Positions 1 through 9,956 of a stretch of DNA of 27,158 nucleotides are shown here, one piece after another; the first letter of the stretch is position 1, and every line of letters starts with the position of its first letter. The position numbers and the translations under genes were made by a program. Source of the stretch: Seminavis robusta (lineage: Eukaryota; Bacillariophyta; Bacillariophyceae; Naviculales; Naviculaceae); NCBI GenBank assembly GCA_903772945.1, contig CAICTM010001546.1, positions 1-27,158 on the forward strand. Reading direction: 5' to 3'. The notes under the pieces were generated by a model. The model saw only the letters and a list, made by a program, of their open reading frames with translations. It was not told the origin of the DNA and searched no databases.

Positions 1-1
1 C

Positions 2-1345
2 ATGAAAAGGATCATGGCAGAGCGTCCCCTTCGTGTCTATTGGGGAACCGCACCGACGGGAGCTCCACACATTGGATACTTTGTGCCAATGCTCAAGATT
101 GCAGACTTTTTACAGGCAGGATGTGACGTTACCGTTCTGTTGGCAGATCTACATACATCGCTGGATGCGCTCAAGTCCATGTTGGAAGCCATCGGAGTCT
201 CTACGAAGCAACTACGATTTGTTCGCGGTACGGACTTTCAGCTGAGCCCGGATTACACATTGGATCTCTATAAGCTCATGGCCGAAACTTCCTTTCGAAA
301 TGCCAACAGAGCTGGCGCGGAGGTGGTGAAGCAAGGGGCAGCAGAAACAGACTGCTTGCTATCTGGTTTGGCGTACCCATTGTTACAGGCACTGGACGAA
401 GTGTACTTGGGTGTCGATGTCCAATTTGGTGGAATCGATCAACGAAAGATCTTTATCTTGAAGAAGATTGATCCCAACAAAAAGCAAGACAAACTGAACT
501 ACAGCAATATGCAGGACATCCCAGATGAGAGACCCGAGGGGATGTCCAAGAATGCATGGAAAAAGCTACAGAAACTACAGAAAGCAAAGTTGAAAGAAAT
601 GACAAAGAAAACAAAGTCAGGAGCCACAACCATGACTGAGCAGCCCAGTGCCACAACGCCAACAGAGGAGACCCCTACGATCAAACACCCTGCATCAGCG
701 GCAGGACAGGGAGGCAAACTCAATTCTGGTGGCAATAAGACGAGTGACAAGAGCTATCACAGACGTGTTCACTTGTGCAATCCCATGGTTCCCAGTCTGG
801 GTGGAGGCAAGATGTCAAGTTCTGGAAAAGACAAGATATCCATTCTTGCCTCTCCTGCGCAAGTCAAAAAGCTGGTAGGGAAAGCATTCTGCGTGGATGA
901 AGTGGTGGAGGGAATTGGTTTGCTGGCATTTTGTGAGTTTGTGCTGATACCGTGGCGTCAGGGGCTTGTCCAACCTGGGGAACCTGTTTTTGATATCCCT
1001 TCGGATGGTGACTGCCCGTGTCCTTCTATTCGTTTCATGAGCTGAAGACTGCTTTCTTTGGAAACAAAGATCAATTCACAAATGCTCAAGAAAGGTGTGA
1101 CCACAGGTCTCAACTTGCTGCTGGACCCTATCCAAAAAGACAAGGCTCGCCTCGAAAAACTAACAAGACTTCACGATGCAGCGTACCCTCCCGGAGCCAA
1201 GGACTCTCAGCCGCCGCCCTCAAAACCGACAGTAGAAATACGCGACAATACTAGTCAAACCTGGGCGGTCATTGGCCTTATGTGTGCCTCTGGGTTTGTA
1301 GGCTTTGTCGCTGGGGCAGCTCTTACATCTCGTCGTTGGAAGTAA
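2..1345 (+). CDS. YARS: Tyrosyl-tRNA synthetase-like protein, 5' end outside window, frame disturbed near C-terminus
   Basis: Class I aminoacyl-tRNA synthetase that would charge tRNA-Tyr. Numbering from the first Met in the window, the HIGH-type motif is HIGY (residues 23-26), the substrate-site segment QFGGIDQRKIF is at 141-151, and the KMSSS loop is at 270-274. In cytosolic TyrRS about one line of sequence precedes the YWGT motif, so the true start lies upstream. Three oddities stand out. About 18 residues usual for the family are missing after LADLH. About 95 extra residues (157-250), with a basic helix MSKNAWKKLQKLQKAKLKE, separate the catalytic core from KMSSS. The conserved SFYSFHELKTAFFGNKDQ segment lies in another frame (about 1018-1080), requiring one lost base near 1016 and one gained near 1081. 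The frame then resumes (LKKGVTTGLNLLLDPIQ) and ends in a hydrophobic segment (about 1262-1330) and RRWK. It may be a diverged paralogue, a decaying copy, or a gene with base-call errors. Confidence 0.8.
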
Positions 1346-1539
1346 TATATGTAGTGTTACGTTCAAAATTACATTCTAGGAGGTGATGCAGATGCACACT
1401 AGAGTCATACGGTACAGCTTGGTCCCATACCGGTATTTCACGGACAGTTCTACAAGGAGTATTTTGCGAACACGCGCGGTACACAACGATTAATTGTGAG
1501 GAACGTTGGACCGGTGGGACCTCTCTCAACCTACTTGAG

Positions 1540-3792
1540 TCAATCATCGTCGTCCGCAAAAGCGCTTGCACGTCGTCGTTTCCTTCGACTGACTTGAGAT
1601 AGACGTACAGTTTCGTCGCACTCGTATTCGGAACTTTGATGATCGTGATAGTATTCATCTCCGTAATCTTGTTCGGCTCGATCTGGCGGTCCCTCCTTGT
1701 GCGCATAATCGTCATCATCTTCTTCTTCATCGCCTCCATGGTTGTTGTTGGGGTTGGGCGACGAGCTATTGCTGCCTGGTTCCTCCACTACTTCCTCACA
1801 ATCTGTATCCACCAGCTCGACACTGCTACCGGTATCATCATCATCTTGGGAGTGAGCAATCCCATGTCTCTGCTCGAGTGTTGCAATATAATTCCGATCT
1901 GCGGCTCGTTCTTCTTCCGCGTTGAATTCCTGCCGACGACGAATCAGGTCGTGATTGATGACCCGTCCACCAACTTCTTCCTCATCGTCGACTTGTCCAT
2001 CGTCATCATCAAAGCCGCTCCCGAGTGTCGCGCGGTCTTGGTCTTTTCCATAGGCTTGTTGGAGATCCTTCCAAATGCGATGCCCCCGCATCGTAAAGCT
2101 ACTCCAGAACGCTTCGACTTGTTCCCCATATTCATCATCTTGTTGTCGTCGTTTCCAACGACGACACTGCCGTCTTCCGGCCGTCAGCAGTTGCAGTTCA
2201 TCCTCCACTTGACCAAAGTAATCCTTCATGTATCCCAGCCCTTTCATATCCAAGGCTTTCTTTTGGAATCGTTGCACGAGCCCATCCGATTGACTCAGGT
2301 GAAAGCTGTGAAAGACGTTGTTCTTGTAGACTTGGTGTGTGTCAATATTGTGATCTTGCGATAAATGTTGTTTGACATGCTTTAGTTTGCCAAAACAAAA
2401 TGCGCCGGCAATTTGAAAGGTTGGATCGACCGTGGCCAGAACTTCAATGGGACCGTATTCAAAATTGCCGAGTTCCAAAACATCCTCCTCATCTTGGTCA
2501 ACAGTAGTAGTAGCAGATGTCTTCTTTTGCGTATTGTTGTTCTTGTTGTTGTTGTCGTCGTCGTCACTATCATCGCTACCGCTCTTATCATGATCATCTT
2601 GTTCATCGTCGTCACTACTATCAAATGTACGTCGCTGCTGTCTGTCATGACCATCATCATCTTTTACGTGATCCTTGGGCCGAATGTTGAGAAGCAGCCG
2701 ACGGTAGCATTCCACATAGCAGACGGGACAGCAATAGATGTATCGCAAAGCACGTGGATCGTTGGACCGAATGCTGGAGGTTGAATGATCGTCCTCCTCC
2801 TCCAAGTGCCGTGAAGGTCTCTTTCGTTGTCGTCTACTAGTATCATCGCTATCCTCGTGTACATGGCGTCTCTTGTGACGTCTTGATCTTGGCTTCTCCT
2901 CATCGTCTGAATCTTGCAAGTCCGTTTCATTTTCGACTGCTGGGCGCAAACTGGCCATGCCTGCTGGTGAATTGTTGCTAGCTCCCTCATCCTCCGAGTC
3001 TTCCAAGAAAGAAGCGCGAGCTGCCGATCTTTGACGACGATGGACGGGTTCCTCTTCCACACTATCATCATCTGAATCTTGCTGCTGTTCCTTCTTGAGT
3101 GGATTTCCTCGTCGTTGTGGTGTTGCTGCAGGTTGTGTACATAGATATACGACGGACGACGAGTCGCTGCTGCTATCCTCATCGCTACCCGAAGAGAGTT
3201 GAATCACAGGATAACAAGGTAGATTGTGTTTTTTCTTGGCAGACGATCCTGGTGTGACCTTTCGGCTGCGAGTTCTGTTTTTGTTGGGAGTGACAGTCGA
3301 TCTGCGAGTAGTGGCGGCAATAGAAGATTCTTCTTCTTCCTCGGATGAAGAATCTTGATTGTCTCCATTGGACTCGTCATCATCATCGTCATCATCAGAA
3401 GGTTCTGTACGTCGACGGCGATTGGTACTACTGTCTTCTTCCTCGTCTTCCTCGTCTTCTTCTTGGTGCTGTCGACGACGTTTGACTTTGTTCTGTTTGC
3501 GTCTCTTTTGTTTCTTTTTCTTTCGACGACGATCTTCCCATTCTTCTTCCCATTCATCCTCGTCGTCGCCATCGTCACTACTATCTTCTTTTTGATGCTC
3601 TTCAACTTCGTCAGCATCATCGGATTCATCATCGTCAGGACTGTAATCCCCATCGGACCACTCGTTATCACGGCCACTGCTGGCTTCGCTGTCTTCGCCA
3701 TCTGGAACAATCCATTCTCGCTCTTCCGGGCTCAATCTCTTTTTGCGACGCCGATGAGTACTTGTACTGCGTTGTTTTCGTGGTCGAGGCAT
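1540..3792 (-). CDS. Hypothetical acidic/basic low-complexity protein with a CxxC zinc-finger-like core
   Basis: The single-exon frame gives about 750 residues when started at the Met of MPRPRKQRS. An in-frame Met 17 codons upstream (3843) is possible, but the basic nuclear-type start looks more natural. The first half is dominated by Asp/Glu/Ser runs alternating with Arg/Lys blocks such as RRRKKKKQKRRK, resembling nuclear localisation signals and chromatin-associated acidic tracts. Around the middle is the only ordered-looking stretch: YCCPVCYVEC, then FCFGKLKHVKQHLSQDH, which could supply Cys and His ligands for a zinc finger, followed by conserved-looking text (FHSFHLSQSDGLVQRFQ, WSSFTMRGHRIWKDLQQAYG). 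The C-terminus returns to acidic runs and ends in DDDD. It converges on the TyrRS-like gene with a 194-bp gap. A nuclear role is an inference from composition and no family was recognised. The trinucleotide-rich DNA opens long spurious frames on the other strand. Confidence 0.72.
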   Translation of the reverse strand: MPRPRKQRSTSTHRRRKKRLSPEEREWIVPDGEDSEASSGRDNEWSDGDYSPDDDESDDADEVEEHQKEDSSDDGDDEDEWEEEWEDRRRKKKKQKRRKQNKVKRRRQHQEEDEEDEEEDSSTNRRRRTEPSDDDDDDDESNGDNQDSSSEEEEESSIAATTRRSTVTPNKNRTRSRKVTPGSSAKKKHNLPCYPVIQLSSGSDEDSSSDSSSVVYLCTQPAATPQRRGNPLKKEQQQDSDDDSVEEEPVHRRQRSAARASFLEDSEDEGASNNSPAGMASLRPAVENETDLQDSDDEEKPRSRRHKRRHVHEDSDDTSRRQRKRPSRHLEEEDDHSTSSIRSNDPRALRYIYCCPVCYVECYRRLLLNIRPKDHVKDDDGHDRQQRRTFDSSDDDEQDDHDKSGSDDSDDDDNNNKNNNTQKKTSATTTVDQDEEDVLELGNFEYGPIEVLATVDPTFQIAGAFCFGKLKHVKQHLSQDHNIDTHQVYKNNVFHSFHLSQSDGLVQRFQKKALDMKGLGYMKDYFGQVEDELQLLTAGRRQCRRWKRRQQDDEYGEQVEAFWSSFTMRGHRIWKDLQQAYGKDQDRATLGSGFDDDDGQVDDEEEVGGRVINHDLIRRRQEFNAEEERAADRNYIATLEQRHGIAHSQDDDDTGSSVELVDTDCEEVVEEPGSNSSSPNPNNNHGGDEEEDDDDYAHKEGPPDRAEQDYGDEYYHDHQSSEYECDETVRLSQVSRRKRRRASAFADDDD

Positions 3793-5697
3793 GGCTGCGC
3801 TGGTGACATTGTTCACCAGCCAACAACACAACCAATCAATCAATACTATTACTAGTAAGAGAGGAAACTCCTACAAAGAGAGAGGACATGCAACGATAGA
3901 GCGTGAGACAACTACCTACCGTAGGGTGGCTAGGTCTTTTGTTCTTCGGGAAGGGCGAAGCTGCGATTGCAGCGTAAACCTTACCGTACGTGGGGGTCAA
4001 ATCAGCGTAAGGGTTTTAAAATAATTCTGTACGGGTTAGGGATATGATTTGTCGCCAATGTCGCCGCGACATATCGTGTGCATGGCAAGGGCGCGGGACC
4101 GTGCCGCTCTGCACGTACCGTAAAAGGAATGAATGATTGAATCCAGATGTCGCCACGGTAGAGGAATCCAGACAAGGACACCAGCGGAATGCAAGGAGCT
4201 CAGTCTCTTGAGAGAGACAAGACGGCAAGCAACGCAATACCCAGAGGGGCCTTGCTGTTTTGGTCCAAACGAAAAAAGCCACCTACTAGGAAAGTTGCGT
4301 TCCATTCCAGAGCACGAGCGATCTCCGCGTACTGTACTAGCTTCTGCTAGCTACAGGGTTTGAACCCAACGGGAAATATACATGTAGTAGACCTTCCCGA
4401 AGAAGAGACACGAGTCTCATTGGTCGTTATCATAAAAACAAATTCGTCTCTGCATCGAATCTTTGCAGCACTGAAAAGGCACACTTCCAGTTATCGAAGC
4501 AAGTCCCACACCAGCCAAACAACCCAGTTCTCTGCCAGCAAACGATCAGCTACCATACCAGATAGCTCGATACTGAAGCAAGATATTCGCGCACGAGATC
4601 TGGACGAAACGTGAGTTGACTAGCTAGAGTGGAGTTGCGGGAATACCTGTTTTACATGTTCATCATACAGTTCCACTGTTTTCTTTTGGAAGAATGACGG
4701 AAAATAGAAGAATGACACAATCTGGAAGAATGACACAATCTGGAAGAATGACGCAATCTGGAAGGCTCTACGTAAAAACGCGTAGACATCAGTACTAGGT
4801 GACGTAATCTGGAAGAATGACACAATCTGGAAGATTGCTGCAATTCGGAAGCATGACTCAAAGTGGAAGATTAACCCAACTTGCTGGTGACCAACCAAAA
4901 CCAACCTTTTTCAAGAGCCCATTCCCCGCAACTCCAGTGCGGCGTTGGAACCTACTAGTATGTCAGAACTTCCACCACTCTATTCCTCCATCCAATAGAC
5001 AACGACTCGACTCGTTCTGACAGTGCTCTGCGCTTTATTACTAGCTACCGTAGTACTTTTATTCTCACTCCGCGAGTTGATTGCATGGTGTCTTCTGAGT
5101 TGGTTCGAAGTTCCAAGTTCCAAGTTCGAGGTCAAACAGGGCACACAAAGGCAAGCAGATATGCATAGATTTCTGGATTAAAAACACTCTAAGTGACCAA
5201 AAACGATTGCAGTTTATTTAACATGTCAAAGATACTTAGATTGCATTAAGCATTGAATTTCCCTTTGTATTTAGAGAACGGGGAGCCCCAGCTCTCAGTG
5301 GCCGTTCTAAAGATCTATTGGAAGCTGCATACACTGCTAGATCTACTACTAGCTAGTAGTATAAGCTTTATAGCTGTCACACTTTCCTGTAAAACCTTTC
5401 TTGTTACTGACCATTCCTACAAACATGAGACGTGGATTTTGGTTGCCTGTCCGTCGTTCCGAGACGACTGGCATTGTATGAAAACCAACGCGATTGCGAC
5501 CGACTACACACTACACAGGCAGCAAATACACGGAGAAAGAAGAGGATCCAAAAAACTAAACAACCACCACAACAAACGAAAGAAGCGCCTTGTTGATTTA
5601 GGTATCGGTTGCTTTACAAGAGTGACAGTCGCCGAAAGAAGCAGTGCTGCAACACAAAGGTCCTCATCATTCTCTCAGTACAAGACACCAACCAACC
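3793..5697. other. 1.9 kb divergent spacer without a supported gene
   Basis: The spacer lies between two divergently transcribed genes and should contain both promoters and the kinase 5' UTR. Frames here (for example 5253-5714 on +) lack low-bias coding features or recognisable motifs, and the last overlaps kinase exon 1 in another frame. It contains the 18-bp tandem repeat at 4688-4873 and four copies of CTAGCTA (4347, 4620, 5041, 5349). No tRNA was found. The short GGGTTTGAACCC near 4357 resembles a T-arm, but no cloverleaf could be built around it. Confidence 0.6.
4688..4873. repeat. Interrupted 18-bp minisatellite, consensus GGAAGAATGACACAATCT
   Basis: Near-perfect copies of an 18-bp unit run from about 4688 to 4757. 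They are interrupted by a roughly 45-bp segment holding CTACG...CGTAG, then resume from about 4803 with increasing divergence. The unit length is a multiple of three, so both strands stay open: + reads MTQSGR and - reads FQIVSF. No start, flanking domain or extension supports translation. Confidence 0.8.
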
Positions 5698-8451
5698 ATG
5701 GGTTGCAACAATAGTACCAACAACGGAGGCGGCTATGAGGATACCGTGTACCGGCGGCCGAGTGTCCCTGCTAATATTAGCGGTACCGGTAACTCAGCAC
5801 AATCCAAGGACCTTGAGAGCAGAGAACAGGTGGGTCTCGGCTCGTATCGGATGCGGTTTTGGATGTGTGTGTGTGTTGTGTTTGTGTCTTGTTGTGTTGT
5901 GTGTTGGGAAGTTATCTATGGAAGCCAGTCGGGGCCAGGCTTAGGCAAAGAAGAGTCGAAATTCGGGACTAGGTTCCGTGGGGTCAGGGGAGATAAATTG
6001 AGGGCCAGTATGGGGGCCAAAGGGTTTGGCTTTGCGGGATCCACAGAGACATAAATGGGTAGCTTTCACAAGGGCAATAGAGATGCGGGTCTGCATGAAG
6101 AACATCATTTGAGAGTAGGAAAATTGAGTTTTGGAGGCAGTAGCAGAAGCAAGGCGTTGTAAAAGAATCTTGGCTTGGGGAGCGAGCATGCTGTCCACAA
6201 AAACAACAAATGGTTGGAAGGGGGCACGATTGGATTCGCACGCACCTTTATATTTGGAAATCTGCTTGGAGATCTTTGTTGCTTGCCCTTTTTCTCATTT
6301 TATTGTTTTCTTCTCTCTCTCTCTCTTGTCGTCTCCTACTACTATACATTCAGCGCCCCGCCGAGCCACCTGCATATCTGTTGCCATCCCACGAACTGTT
6401 TCATCCGTCGGCGAATGGTCGCAATGGGTACGAATTTAAAAAACTCTACCAGAAAACAGAAGAGCAACTCGACGGTGGTAATTTCGGTGCTATTTTCGAA
6501 TGTTGCCATTTACACGGCAGCGAATTGGATTATTGGAAAAAGGGCGCTCTCAAAATCACCAAACCCAATGCGTTGGATACGTTCAATGGACCCATTTTAA
6601 CATATCAGGATATCGAAGACCGTTGTCAAGAAATTCGTACACTGATCTTGCTACAGCAAAAACCACGGTCCGACAATATTCTCCGATTGCAAGAATACTT
6701 TTACAACAAGGGGACGCAAGAGTTACGAGTTGTCACGGAATTGCTGCAGCAGAATTTACGTGATTGGATTGAAACACAACAGCAATTCACCGAACGACAG
6801 GGACGATCCGTGGCCAAAATCATGCTCTCCGCCATCAAGTTCATGCACAGTCGAGGCATTGTTCATCGGGATATTAAAGAAGCCAACGTCGTCTTTGCGT
6901 AAGTCAGGAACATGTGTAGATTCTGTGGTCACTGTCCCACGGTGCTCTGCTTTTCTCATTTTCTGTTTCGATTTGTTTCTGCAAACACAATTACGTTTGT
7001 GCTTCTACTGTATCTTACGAATCATACATACGTACAGCCAAACGGGTGATTTGAAATCACTCAAAATTGTCGATTTTGGTCTCGCAAAGGATCTACAGCC
7101 TGGTGAAACCGAAAAGGCATTCTGTGGATCGCTCGGGTACATTGCTCCCGAAATTTACATGCGAGAACCCTATCGATTCGAAGTCGATCTCTTTAGTTTT
7201 GGAGTACTCATGTTCAAGATTCTGTCCGGTAGACGTCCTTGGCCGGCTGGTCCGGCCGAAGAGACTGGACGTAAAACGGTCAATCTCGAATACAAAATCA
7301 TTTCCGAGCAATGGAGGAATGTATCCTTTCACGGACAAGATTTTATTCGCAAACTACTGGCGTATCGCGAAGAACGCCTCGATGCCACAGCCGGGCTCGG
7401 GCATGAATGGCTCGGCGAAACGACAACTTCCGTCTTGCGCATCAATGCCAGTATGGCCTTTCGAATCGATGACGGTGAAGAAGGACGACTCTCTGATGCC
7501 GTTATTAATCCCGAAGGAGCCAGTACAGCGCAAACTTCCCGCGAACATTCTCGCTTTTGGGTCGAAGATCAAGTCCAAGACGCCCTCGAAACGTTTATTC
7601 CTACCGGCGCGTTTCGTGGACGCATCGTGCCCAGTCCGGAAGGACATGCCATGGTGGAAGAAATCATGCCACCCAATGGAAAATTGTTGCCCTATTACAT
7701 TATCAACGCCGATGTCTACACGGAACGAGAATGCCGTAATGTCTGTCGGGAGATTGCACAACGCATTGCGTTGTTTCACAGGGGGCATGTCGTACACCGT
7801 AAATTGCACATGGAAAATGTGGTCGTCGAGAGTCAGGTACGTACAGGAGGACAAAATGAAAAGAAAAAAGTCGGTGTTGTGATTTTGTTTGGTGAAGAAT
7901 TGATTTGCTGACCTTTTTTGTTGTTGTTGTTGTTGTGATTTTACTTGCAGCCGGGCGCCGACGACTTTAATGTCAGTCTTCGTGGTGTCCAATATGCTCA
8001 GATGATTCGGGAAGACCAGCCACTTACGGGACGTGTCGGTCGCGCTCTCAGGGGATGGCAAGCATTCATTGGACCCGAAATCACCAGTGAATTTTATCAC
8101 GACCACAGAGTCGATCTGTGGAGTTTGGGTGCGATTATCTACATGTCGCTCTGTGGATCGGCTCCTGTACGAGCCGATCTATACTTTCGTGTCGTGGTGC
8201 CATCGGCTCCGGCCCAGGATCTGGTCCGTCGATTGCTGGTGAAGGATCCCAGTCAGAGACTCACCATTGAGGAAGTCTTGAACCATCCGTGGATGACCGA
8301 ACACGATGAAGCGCTGGCCCAACAACCACTCGACCTCACCAAGATCTTCTTTGAAGATTACATGCGTGCAGGTCGCACGTCGGTCCGCAGCAGCCAATCC
8401 GACTCCACTTCGCAGCTCCCCCCGGTTGCAGCGCCTCCTTATCAACAATAG
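5698..8451 (+). CDS. Tandem kinase-pseudokinase with N-terminal MGC acylation motif; exons 5698-5829, 6354-6898, 7038-7836, 7951-8451
   Basis: Splicing four exons gives 658 residues. All three introns are GT-AG with matching phases: 5830-6353 (phase 0, long pyrimidine tract before CAG), 6899-7037 (phase 2, donor GTAAGT) and 7837-7950 (phase 0, donor GTACGT). Residues 1-6 are MGCNNS, a classic myristoylation plus palmitoylation context, so membrane tethering is likely. Kinase domain 1 has the glycine loop LDGGNFGAI (83-91), ALKI with Lys111, HRDIKEAN (215-222), DFGLA (238-242), GSLGYIAPE (256-264) and VDLFSFGVLMF, so all catalytic residues are present. The second half repeats the C-lobe: HRKLHMEN (479-486) has Lys in place of the catalytic Asp, no clear DFG follows, and PEI...VDLWSLGAIIY and the terminal RLTIEEVLNHPWM are kept. 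This suggests an active Ser/Thr kinase regulated by a pseudokinase. The exact start is inferred from the MGC motif and splice phase. Confidence 0.85.
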
Positions 8452-9956
8452 AGTGGCTGCATGCATGATTGCGCCATTTATTTTGAGTGTTTTGCTTGTG
8501 CGCTGTAAGCTGCTGTAAATCTAGATATTTTCGTCAAGGTTTACTGTTTCTTTTGCTGGTGGCCCAAACGTTCCGATTACGTACAGTAGTCCCTCCAGAC
8601 AGCCATTCCCATCAACCAGGAGCAGATCGCTCGTGGTGTTAGCGCAAATCCCGTTGAAAGATTCAATCCGTCCATTGCCACGGACAGAAGTTGTCATTGC
8701 CCGAAGTTGAGTGTCGGAGAAAGTCCTGAACTGATTGCCCCGGAATACAGCTGGCACTCGAATTGTTGGTTTGGCCAGTCAGGCAGCTAGCTGACCTTTG
8801 CTGCAATACTCTTGAATCGAATCAGGCAATCATCGCACCACAGGGCATTGCACATTGCTGGCATTGGGGGCAGGCTGCAGTGTCGTTTGTCGGCCGCATG
8901 GAGCACCTCCTTTTGATTTATGACAAAACAATTCAAAGAGCCTTCTTGCATGCGCATGCCACGCTTGCGTCCACATTGGGTGAAGCATCTCAAGTTGGCA
9001 TTGCGTGGGGAAAACGTTTGCTTGTCAGTACAGTGCTGCCTCAAAAAAATAAACTCTTGTCTCTGGAAGAAGGCACAGCATGGCCCGCACTTAGGAAGCA
9101 TCAGGCTGCAATACCAGAAAGAACCCGGGCCGAGTCCGGGTGTCTCAAAAAGGATGATGGGTCAAACGAAACATCTCCATCTTTTCAAATAGAAGCATCT
9201 GCATCTTTTCAAATAGACATCTCACCGTGGCTGATTGATTCTACTCAAACCAGAAAGGACCTCGATCACCTCTTCTTTCTCCGCGTCTTCTTGTTCTTCT
9301 GGAGATCTACCGGTATGGAAGCAGCTTCTGGGTGGATTGAATGCAGGCTTCTGGTGGAGACGTTGCAACATTTATTTGTCGGAGCAGCAGCAGGGGGTTA
9401 CACTGCCTTCTCGCCGGTTGATGACGCTCGCTTCTTATCCTTCTTCCTGCCTCCCTTTTTCTTGGAGTTCGGGCGGCCCTTCATGGTGTTCGAGAGGAAT
9501 AGTTGAACGTAACTACGCCTGGTCCCCTTGATCAAACTCCCGACCTTAGTAGTGACTGCGGGGGAACTCCAGCAAAGCGCGATTCAGTGTCAAACTCCAG
9601 TCAAGACGACACGGCACGATACTTCCCGCCTCCTCGCTACTAGCCAGATTGATTTTGCTTGTTGAAGCGGTCCAACCCAACCGATCCAGGACACAGACTT
9701 CTTGCTTGTTGTTGGCTCAAATGCCATCCACCCATACCAACCGAGAAACGATCGAGAGCAAGGAGCCTTGGAAGAGGCAGTCGGCGAGGTTCTCGGATCC
9801 TGAAACCGTGACTGGAAATGCAAAGATCAAGCACGAAAGACGGGCAATCCACGCTTGCTCCAGGAGCGTTGACGATTGCGAGCGTTTCCCTTTCGAGCAA
9901 GCTCAAAAAACCAAAGAACACAAGCAAAATCATCTCGAACAAACGAAACCAACAAC
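8452..9956. other. 1.5 kb spacer with weak ORFs only
   Basis: No gene can be supported here. A plus frame (8763-9506) has no recognisable domain and its composition follows the DNA. On the minus strand, 8521-8757 reads a short Asn/Gly-rich stretch containing NGRIESFNGICANTTSDLLL. That looks mildly protein-like but has no good start and could be a gene remnant. The stretch also holds a 24-bp tandem duplication (9172-9219), a small CCCGG/CCGGG inverted repeat near 9124-9140, and one TACCGGTA (9308). The last few hundred bases should include the promoter and 5' UTR of the next gene. Confidence 0.5.
9172..9219. repeat. 24-bp tandem duplication
   Basis: Two adjacent copies of a 24-bp unit (9172-9195 and 9196-9219) share the core ATCTTTTCAAATAGA and differ at a few positions. 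It lies in otherwise featureless spacer, with no evident function. Confidence 0.7.

Noticed and set aside
1636..2364. Long plus-strand frame of 242 codons rich in Ile/Val/Phe
   Set aside because: It is the antisense shadow of the acidic protein: GAT/GAA-type codons read backward as hydrophobic codons. No start context or domain.
4340..4380. Possible tRNA T-arm (GGGTTTGAACCC)
   Set aside because: No acceptor, D or anticodon stems can be paired around it.
5253..5714. 153-codon plus frame before the kinase
   Set aside because: It overlaps kinase exon 1 in another frame, has no recognisable motif, and most likely lies in promoter and 5' UTR.
7354..8106. 250-codon minus frame under the kinase
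   Set aside because: It is antisense to kinase exons 3-4 and spans an intron whose sense-strand splice sites and domain motifs are clear.
8763..9506. 247-codon plus frame in the spacer
   Set aside because: No family-like motif, composition follows local DNA, includes a tandem DNA repeat, and the opposite strand is equally open.
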